Assembly (NCBI GenBank): GCA_037953745.1
Contig: JBAKBP010000786.1
Span: 159,001 to 223,000 of the forward strand
From: Lithodes maja
Taxonomy: Eukaryota; Arthropoda; Malacostraca; Decapoda; Lithodidae
Direction of reading: 5' to 3'
Length of the DNA stretch: 64,000 nt
The notes under the pieces were generated by a model. It was not told where the DNA came from. It made no database searches and saw only the letters and a list, made by a program, of their open reading frames with translations. How positions within the stretch are numbered: the stretch's first letter is position 1; each line of letters opens with the position of its first letter. Shown here one piece after another: positions 13,701 to 24,600 of this stretch. Position numbers and translations under genes: made by a program.

Positions 13701-16700
13701 GGCCATCGCTCACTTCCTCAGCCTATTAACTCCGGTGTTCCTCAGGGCTCTGTCCTATCTCCTATTCTCTTTCTAATTTTTATAAATGACCTTCTCAACT
13801 GTACCTCAACTCCCATCCATTCATACGCAGACGACTCAACCTTACACTACTCCATTAGTTTTTCAGAACGCCCCAGCCAGCAATTCCTCAAAGACAAACA
13901 GAATGAAGCCATAGAACACTTAAATTCTGATCTAACTACTATCTCCAATTGGGGCAGAGAAAACCTTGTTACCTTTAATGCTTCCAAAACCCAATTTCTC
14001 CATCTATCTACCCGTCAGAAACTCCCTGCGGACTATCCCTTATTCTTCAACAATACAACATTCAATCCTTCATCTTCTCTCAATATTCTTGGTGTCTCTT
14101 TTTCTTCTCCTCTCAGTTGAAGGACCATATTACCAGTCTTGCTAAGGCAGCCTCTCAGAAGCTGGGTGTGCTCAACCGCCTTAGGGGGGTCTTTACCCCT
14201 GCACAGCTTCTTGCTCTGTACAGAGGCATAGTGCGTCCTTGTATTGAGTATTGTTCACATCTGTGGGGAGGATCCTCTCACACCGCTCTCCTAGACAAAA
14301 TTGAAAGGAAGGCCTTTCGTATCATTAACTCCCGTCCACTCACCAACTCTCTGCAATCTCTCTCTCTTCCCGCAATGTTGCATCTCTCTTGCTATTCTAT
14401 CGCTACTATAATAATCAGTGTTCCTCAGAGCTTTCCCAGTGTATACCACCTCCTTTACGGTGGGCACCTGGTACCTGTCTTGCAACACAATCCCACCCAT
14501 ACTCTGTGCAACTCTCCAGCTCAAGAGTGAAACGTTACTCTGTCTTTCTGCTATTTAACAGCTGAGCTCTGGAACTCTCTCCCAGAATCAGTCTTTCCCT
14601 CTTCCTATGACATAAATTGCTTCAAATTCCGTGTGTCCAGGCATTTTGGCTCGAACGTCCCTTGATTTTGGCCCTCCCTCACTCACATAGAAAAAAAAAA
14701 AATACAGTAGTATCCAGTACTGTACTGTATATGAAAACAAAATCCATGTCGGATGGCCCATGGTAAGAAATTATACCATATCCTATTCCCTGGAGTAAGA
14801 ACACATATCTGTTTTCATACTATAGCCATATACCACCTCTTAACAATTACTATGATTGTTAGTTAGTCAGTCGGGTCAGGTCAGGCACTCTCGTCATGTT
14901 CAAGGATTGTTTTCAATTTGGGAAGTTCAGGACATTCTGGTAAATGCTAATAAATGGCCCGGTCATTTATAATAACAGAAGCATGTGTGTTGCAGTACCA
15001 GCAAAGAATGAAGGCGGAAGGGTCTGAGGTAAACAAATACATGGTACCAAGTGTTGAATAAGAGCTCATATACTGTAGTGATGTATACTATATGTGCTGG
15101 ATTTCAAAATTTTATTTTATAAAGATTTATATCCACAGCGATTTTTTGATATTTTCCCTTAATCTTGTGTCGTCCCAGTTTTGGTTTGTTTAGTTTGCAA
15201 GTTTTACATTATAACAAAGATGATGCATGACAATTTATAAATATAGGTAATATATAACATCCTCTCTTCGCCTCAATGTTGCATCTCTCTCTCTCTATTC
15301 TATCGCTACTACAATAATCAGTGTTCCTCAGAGCTCTCTCAGTGTATACCCACTGCTCAACGTAGGGTACATAGTATCCGTCTTGCAGCACAATCCAATC
15401 CCTACTCTGTGCAACTCTCCAACTCAAGATTGAAACGATGCTCCAATTCTTTCTATGTGCCGCAATGCATAAGTGTTTTGATTTTTGGTGTGAGCGTCCT
15501 GGGTTCAAATCCTCGGACTGCCACATGTGTTTGTTAATTTCATTAATCGAGTTTAGGAGTAAAGTTGGTTGGTGGAGAGCACATAATAATTCAACAGGTC
15601 AGCACTGGGACTTTCTCGCTTAATCTATTTTTTTCTCATCCTATGACTTACTTCAAACTCTGTGTGTCACAACATTTTGGCTTGAACATTCCTTGATTTT
15701 AGCCCTGTCACTCTTTCAGCTCTGGGGGAAGCATTCGTCAGTCAGTTTAGCCTTTTGTGTCCCTCATCCACATAGAAAATATATAATCCTCTTCCTATGC
15801 AATGTTATGGGTCAAACGAGGTCGCCTATCAGCAATTTCACTGTAGAACATGTCAAATATGTCCTGCCTAACACTGCCTTGTCATAACTATGTACAGTAA
15901 TTATATTTTACACAAATCATATGAATGCCTCAACATAAGTTAGCAAATTATCCCTGGTGCACCTCATCTGTACTTACCATATATGGTGGTAGCCTTGGTG
16001 AAATGCTTTAGCACCTTCTCAGCCTTATTGTTGTTGGAAGCATCCAAAAACGTGAGCATTCTGGTGGCCCCGTCCACCGCTCCGTGTATTACCACACCAT
16101 ACCTGTATAAGATAGTGCTTATCAAATATTATGTTTCTTGTCATTTACTCTCCAATATTTTTCTCCCCATACTTCCCATAACTGTTTAGCCATATTTTAC
16201 TTCTTCTCCTTTTCATGATGTCTTACATCCTGGGCATGTGTCGTTGACGAAGTTATCCAGTCTCTTCTGATAGCTCACAAAAGCTGGATAGTCCCAACAT
16301 GTCAACCTGGTCAAGTGGACTCTGTCCTCGCGAGGAAGGGATGATTTGAAAGGATGTTTTTTTCGGGAGGTCGTGCGTGCAGCTCCGGTTTGTCGTTCGA
16401 GTGACTGTACAGTATAGAACGGCGAGAGATACGAGTATGGATGTGCTTCTCGAAGCTGGCTTGGGGTGGGTAGGGAGGGAGAGATGTCAGTACAGTATTT
16501 GTGTGTGGTATCGTGTGCGGGGTGTTGTTTTTATATTCCTTGGTGTCTGTGGTGTGCTGCCCTGTAGTATAGTGGATGAGGTTGGTTTGTGGAGGCTACA
16601 GCCAGGAATTGAGTACCTCTCATGTCTAGGTGGTCTTTGATTATGAGGAATTTGGTTTCTTGATGTAGGTGATCTGCAGATATAGTAGATGTCCAGCCTG

Positions 16701-19700
16701 TGATTATTTTTAGGGGTTTGTTTTGAATGGTCAGCAAGGTCTTGTAATATCCTTTACCTATCCTATCCTATACCTATTCATCCTGTTTGGTGGACATTTT
16801 GACTGATTTTGAGAAACTGGGAAAACACTAGAAACCCCTCCTCTCAGGTTTCTAGTACAGGAACACCTGTGAAAAGGTTATTAAAAAATATCTAGATTAA
16901 CCCTTTCACTACCAGGGATGTTTGTGGTTTTATTTCAGCTCTATTTAATCCATTTTATGCAATTTAAGAAGGATTTGTGGTAGCCAAAAGGGTTAAGTGA
17001 GATAGTTCGAAGCCGGTTAATTGCTGGAGGCTCTTTTGAATAAAATTGTCTAATAGTAGTTAAGATAAAGTCGCCGGTATAGAAGGGGTTAAGGAACTTG
17101 ACGGGAACACTGCAGAGGATTGTAACCCAGAGCAGCCATCACGTCATCAATGTTTAATTTTAACTATGCAGTATGGGAACGAACATTTGACCATATAACT
17201 ATTTATAACTTTGATATTATTAAAACAATAAATATATAACAATTGAATGTAGAATACATACTAATTAAAAGTAATGTACTTAGCTTCTAGAATGGTTAAA
17301 ATGTAGGCTACAACAAGGTTAACTATAATGTCAAACCAAAATAGGTGTTCCTATACAATACCGGTACCAATAAAGTCTATAAGACATACAAATATAAACA
17401 TGAAATCACACCTTATTAGTTTGTGATTCCCATCAACATGCCAGAGGGAATTTGGGGCAGGAACTTTATACCGCCGTCTATGAACTTTGGCCCTCAATCT
17501 CCTGATGGCTACACCTGTTGGATCAACACGGTGCAGTGACAGTCCCACATGTTCATATGGCAGCAACGTTCCTTGGGATTGTAGCCTTGCCCGAACTGCT
17601 CTTATCCCTAACTGCTGGTTCTGCTGGATTGCTTCCTTTACTTGCTGATCCAGGACATTGTCATCTATCTTGGCATAATGGTCACTCAGTCGAATCTTGA
17701 ATTGGCTGAAAATATTTACAATTACTACACTACATTGATATGCATAGAAATAATTTGAATTTTGTTAAGAGTTTGGAACAAACCATACACCAACATACGT
17801 ACATACATACGCTAATTAAGTCAGAATGCTCAACAAGAAGTGAGGTTCCAGTTTCACATACTAATGGCAGCACTCCAGGCAGCCATTATCAGAGCTGCCT
17901 AATTTGCATACTATACTGTACATACAACCTTTGACTGCTTCATCGGCAGAGGTTCTCTGATTCTAGTGCAGCGCTACTTCCCATGGTGCACCCAGCAACG
18001 AAAGACACTAGCCTACTCCAATATTGAGTCTGTGGACGCCCATTTTCTGCATACGTACCGTACTGTACATGGGCATACACCCCTTCCTTCCACCTTTCCA
18101 AGCCCCAATGTGTCATGCAATGCAGAACCGTAGCTATATTTATATCAACTCCTAGTGCTTTACTTGCCCTGCACTTGCTTATGAACTTGGCCTCGGCATC
18201 AGATTATCTGCGATATAAAAAATAGGTCGTCTGCGTATAGCAAATGCCAGGGGAGCCCAGCACTATAATCCTCGGACAGTACCACCAGAACCATAACAAA
18301 GAGGAGAGGGCTTAACACATAACCACTCACTCAGAACATTTTTCACCCTCACTGCTGTTCATGAGTCCTCGTACATCTTCCTTATCACACGCACCACCCA
18401 CTCATCCATGTGTATTTATCTCATAGGTCACTGTACAACATCCCTGGGCACTCCACCAAAGGTATTCTCTAAGTCTACAAACATAAGATACAGATCCCTA
18501 TCTAAGATAGTAGATAGTAGATGTCTTTCCAGCAGCTGCCTGGTCGGCAGACTTCCATGACTTGGTCAAGTATTTTCTGGCCTCTATACAGTAATTGGCT
18601 TTTATATTACGACTCCCCCTTGCCGTTATATATCATTAGGCCTACTGTTACACTTTGTTTGAAACATGTGGTATTCTCCTCTCTAATATACTGTCTATGT
18701 ACATTATACAGTAAAAGTATCCTTACAAAAATGACACGCACCATTTAGACTCAATGGACGAAGTAATATGGAAAATATTGTTTGAGCGTAGGATGGGTTG
18801 GTAGCCCAGGGGGCGGATCCACAAAGCATTTAACGATTTCGACCTTGTTCGTATCTTTGCATTACTGACCTCGCCGAAGTGTATCAGGCTCATTTCGAGC
18901 GCAGTGGAACATTTTCTTCCCCCTGAAATATGAACCTGTATTGAGATTTCGCAGCAGTGCCAAGTCTTATTCCTTGCCATGAAGTACGTTTCCGAACGAA
19001 ATCTTAGCTTACCGACGTCGTAAAGTTTTGTGGCTCCGCCCTCTGGATTATAGGGCTAAGGGTGCTCTAGATATAAGTGTATTATCAAATGGTGACACGT
19101 GATGCCTTTGTGAAAATAAATACGAAAATACCACTGATGGAATTATTCCTGATATTAGATGTATAACATTGATATTATATTTGAGAAAGTTTATGTGTAT
19201 GTGGGGGGGGGGGGGGTCTATGAACTTGTGTTCTTCCCCTTTATCCATTCCAAATATTCTCTGAGTTTCCTTATTTCTGGTAAAATAAATACAAGTAGAA
19301 AATATTTCTTTATTCAGTATTTTGTATAAGCACCGCCTGCTGCGAGGACGGCATCAAGCCTTCGAGGCATAGATGATACCTGATCACACACTATCTGTTG
19401 GCAGGAAACATTTCGAAGTCCTTCCCATGCCTGAATAGCAGCAGTGACCACACTCTCCCTGGTTGGGTTGTCTATATCTGTCATATTACGCGTCATCATT
19501 CCCCACACGTTTTCTATGGGGTTCATGTCCGGGGATCTGGCTGGATGTGGCAACACGTTGATCTCTGGGTGTTCATGAAGCCACCCTCTCACAGTCCGAG
19601 ATGTATGAATCGGGCTGTTATCCTGGATGAGGTAAAATGAATCTGGCTCAGGAATAAGCATTGCCCTCACTGAAGGAAGCAAAACTTCTTCCAGGATTTC

Positions 19701-21639
19701 GACATACTTTGAGCCATTGAATCTTCCAGGTCCCCAACGCCCCCTGCATGTATCCATCCAAATAACCCAGCGCATACACGCCCACTTCTCCTGCTGCTGA
19801 CCACATTATTTTTGCTATACCTAAGACGGACAGTAGAGGATTAGATATTTTTGTATAGAATGTACTTCATTGAAAAGAAAAAAGAATCATGAAAATATTA
19901 TAACAACAGAGAGACACAATCATATAATCTTACAAACTAAAACACACCTTGTGTTTATAGAACGCCAGACATGTGAAGCACCATGACCAGCACTGCAGAA
20001 CGTCTTTTCATCACAAAACACAACTTTGTCCCAGAAATCATCCCCCTTGTCACAATATTGTAGTGCATAAGCCATTCTTTCCTCCATATGCCTCTCAGTT
20101 AAATGCGGTTTTGTAGCAGGGCGCCTTGCTCGTAATCCCATTTCCCGGTGCCTGTTCCGTATTGTTTCAGACTTGCATTGCAGCTGAAGCTCATTTCTTA
20201 CACTGCTTGCTGTTCGAAAAGGATTCTGTCGAATGGCCTCACCTACTGCCTGCAAGAGTTGTTGAAATACTTATATATATATATATATATATATATGTTT
20301 CAAGCTCTCAGTGGGGATCGAACCCTCGACAGTCAGTACGATAGCCGAGGCTTAATCAACTACACCACGGCAGTCGTGGTGTAGTTGATTAAGCCTCGGC
20401 TATCGTACTGACTGTCGAGGGTTCGATCCCCACTGAGAGCTTGAAACATTTAGTGGGTCACGTGTATTTATGATATATACTCAATATACTGTATATATAT
20501 GGTAGCAGGTCTTCATTTACATAATTAATACCCATATTATTTCATATCTCATCTTGATTCGGAGTTGTGCACCTAGGGCGACCGGTCCTGGGTTGTGCAC
20601 CTAGGGCGACCGGTCCTGGGTTGTGCACCTAGGGCGACCGGTCCTGGGTTGTGCACCTAGGGCGACCGGTCCTGGGTTGATTTTCAGTGTTGCCAGTCTC
20701 ATAGTATCTTCTCACCCATACCGCCACTGTTGGCTTCGATACACCTATGCGTCTGACGATTTCTACATTTGATATCCCTTGAATGTGCAAAGCAACAATA
20801 GCACCACGCGTTTCCTGTGAGGTCTCCATGCCGAATGACCATAAAATGCAGGCTGGTTTGCTAACGTCGACTTGGTTTCAGATATCGGTAATCCACGACT
20901 TGAGGGCTCGAATCACAATATGATAAGGAACAGATGTTTTGTGACATTTCAGACAGCCAGGCTTGCCAACTATACCGAAACTGCTCGAATCGTACCCCAC
21001 TTTATGAAACTCAGCGTTCGTTCACGAGAGTAAGGATACTTTTTTGTATGATAGTACATATTATATATACTGTACATACATACATATCTATATTATTAAA
21101 TCAGTTTGTATGTTTTTTTGTCTGTCTGTGTGTTCTTAATAGGCGGCCGCTGTTTTGGACCTGGGGAGCTGAAACTTTGCATGTGGGTGTCAATTGACCT
21201 GGGTCAGGTCATAGAGGGGGCGAGGCCACGATCGGAGGTCGTTTCGATGCCGAAATTGAAACAAAACTGAACAAAATGGCCGTTTGGGGCAGAAGGAGGC
21301 CTCCGACCGAAAAGGTGTATGGAACGAAAGTTGTTCGCAGCCCCCCAAAATGGGAGTACGGATGAGGTCAGATCCAAAATCGGAGGTCATTTAGCGGCCG
21401 AAATCGAGGTCGCCGTTTAATGAGGCACAGGGAGGTCGAGGTCGGTGATTATGGTAGTAGTAGTATTGTGATGATTGTGGTAGTAGTGATTGATGATGGT
21501 GATGATGGTAGTAGTAGTAGTGGTGGTAGTAGTGATGGTGACTATGGTGGTACAGTATTATTATTAAATATCAAAGTCTGTCATAATATAGAGCTATATC
21601 CACCTTTTTAAACTCTGGCAACGCCGGGTACCCCTGCTA

Positions 21640-21689
<50 letters not shown>

Positions 21690-24600
21690 TATGTGATTCA
21701 AAACTCTACCAACAAATTTCAAGGGTAAATTATGTAAATAAAATGGAACATATTGTCTGATACAAGTTATTGCCTAAAATGTATACATCATTAGAAATAA
21801 ACCATTGAAGTAAAATACCATACACAGCCACAGCATTCATACGATATTGTAGCCGACAAAACGAACACTACAGTATTCCTCTAGTTCCTACTCTCTCACC
21901 GAACCCTGAAGTATCGAGGTACGGTACTTGTTTTTAAGCATTACAGTACATGTGAGGGGAACATACTAAATTAATGTTTGTTCTCACGGTAGGTAAGAGC
22001 GAACGTTGGCTTTATAAGTATGGTAATTTTCGTAACCTATGTTGTATTGAACTGTAATAATAAGTAAATTGAAACAATAGTACAAAGTTGACCAAGAATT
22101 TCTTTTGACAAAAACTGTGGTTTTGTTCAGTGTTATAAGAAATCAGGATTTATGATACCCGGTACATGATTGTCAAAATATAAATAACCACTAAATTAAA
22201 ATCAGATCCATTTGTCACTGGAGAGTAGTACCGCAACCTATAAACACTGTTTGTATGTGTATTTACGCAGGCCCATTCCCCACTTTTTCTTTTTTATAAA
22301 CACTACCGTACTTAAATCAAGTAGATAACTAGCAATTGCTAATTTAGGCATGCTTAATTTCTTCATTATTTATTTATTTTTCTTTATATAATTTCAGTGC
22401 TGTAATTTCTTTTTTTGAACCTCAGGTATCCAAGCACCCACCCTGGCCAGAGACGATTATTTCTGGGCATACTTAAGGGAAAACATCATTTACACAGGTA
22501 AACAGTAATAGTATTAGGCAATAACTAGGTAAACTTTTAAGACAATTCTACCCACAGTTCCGCTTCAGATTTAGTTTCAAACCATAAACAAATATGAGTC
22601 AACACTCTGGGTTCAAAGTTTGAATTCCCGAAAAGCTACAGTCCTGTGCCATTTACAAATATGCAACATTATTACAAAACTTATGGTACTAACTTCAACC
22701 TCCTTTCCACCGTGCGCTTGGATACTGGCAAGGCTTCTGCCATCATTGGCACTGTCATATTTATGCTGCAGAAGAATTCCAGATGTTATTTCCCAATTTC
22801 ATAACCTCCAGTGGCGGCTGTCGAGGGAGCTTGATAGCCGCCCGTGCCTGTTACAAAGCAAAATAATTTAAGAAATGTAAGCTACTCACATTTACAAGGC
22901 TCTGTGGGAAATATGTTCAAAATATATCAGTACGGTGCCGTTGTACAAGGGGAAGGGAGATCGGCAGGAGTGTTCAAGATATAGAGGTATTAGTTTAGTA
23001 TCAGTGCTTGTTTTGCTGTATGGCAGGGTGTTGATAGAGAGGATACTACAGTTGACGGAAGTTGCAATAGGAGAGGAACAGTGCGGTTCTAGGAGGGGAA
23101 GAGGGTCAGTAGATCAGATGTTTGTAGCAAGACAGTTATGCGATAAGTATTTAGAGAAGCATAAGGAGATATTTGGAAAAAGCGGATGATCGTGTGGATC
23201 GTGGAGCAATGTGGATGGTGTTAAGGATTTATGAAATTGGAGGAAATTTGTTAGAAGCAGTTAAGAGTTTTTACAAAGGGAGCAGAGCATGTGTTAGAGT
23301 AGGAAATGGTGAGTTGTTTGAGATAAAGGTAGGATTACGACATGTGTAAGCTTAAGAGAATAGGGTTAATAATGGTATCAATTCCCCTATATATATGCTG
23401 CCACCATCACAGGATTACCCTGGGATTAATTAGATAACTCAAATGAATGTTAGATAAATGGTAAGGTTAGGTAAATGAAACTTGAGAATAATTAAGAATA
23501 GTATAATAAAAGATATCTTAAGACTTATTCAGAAGTACACTAATATATTGATTGTATAAGTATTCGTATCAGTACGATTAATTCAAGTATGTTATATAGT
23601 CTGGTTATCGCACACGGAGCTAACCTCTGACCCTTCGATGAGCGAGCCGGGGTCTCTCTTGTTTCTCCTCTGGATCTCTGGATACCCACCTTATATTATG
23701 TTGGGTTACGCCCCTCTTTATGATGTAAAACCACTCATTATCATTCACGTGTACATCACGACCAATCCTAGTACCTGTCGATAATGATGTCATAAGGTGT
23801 GGCTTCCAACGTGACCTGTTCTGGGTAACTTTCCATCAGAGCGGTCACGTGTAACCAACTCTATTGTGAGATCTCGGGAATGCTGACTAGAAGCTGACGT
23901 CTACTTAAACCTCAGATTGTAGGCGCCCAGTACCACTTGCCTCCATCATATACAGTCGGTGTAAGAAATATTATGTTTACTGATATGAGTAGTTGTATTA
24001 AGGTTATAATAGTGAGATATACTTTAAATATGTATTCTAGTGTTTAAGTAATTCATGGAGTAATAGTTGGATTATTGGAGTACCTAACACATGGTTATGT
24101 TATGTCACCATGGCTGTTTATGGATGGTGTGGTGATGGAGGTGAAAATGAGAACTATGGGAAGAGGATTGTGTTTAGTAGGAAAGAATGGTAGAGATTGG
24201 TAGTTGAATCAGTTGCTCTTTGCTGATGGCACAGCATTGGTGGCGGATTCTGAGGAGAAACTGCAGTGGGTAGTCAAAGAGTTTGGTGTGGTTTGTGGGA
24301 GGAGGAAACTGAAGGTGAACGTCAATAAAAGTGAAGTAATGGTGTGTAATTGGGGTGATCGTATGGTGAATCTAGATGTGAGGGTGGATGTGGCAATATT
24401 GCAAAAAGTAGAGTGTCTTAAATATCTAGGTGGAACGATAAGCAGGAAATGGAGGTATGGAAATGGAGGTAAGACAGAAAGTGTGTGAAGGAAGGAAGGT
24501 TTTCGGAGCAATGGGAAGTACAGTATGTGGAAGACGAGAAATATCGGAATGAAAGAAAAAGTGCTATGTATCAATGTATCAAAAGCAGTTAAGATCCTTG

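Larger units (their letters stand above)
18709..21048 (-). mobile_element. Tc1-like DNA transposon with intron-containing transposase
   Basis: Transposase exons at 19314-19820, 19948-20249 and about 20600-20829 on the minus strand. The shared 'AAAAGTATCCTTAC' sequence at 18713-18726 and, inverted, at 21030-21043 may be the terminal inverted repeats; this is tentative. Intron 1 contains a perfect tRNA-like palindrome, and a 250-bp MITE-like insert lies at 18808-19057. The exon 1 repeat expansion makes the copy inactive. Confidence 0.65.

Noticed and set aside
20375..20448. Functional tRNA gene
   Set aside because: A and B boxes are present, but no convincing acceptor stem or anticodon arm was established and the sequence occurs as a perfect inverted pair, which fits a SINE head better.
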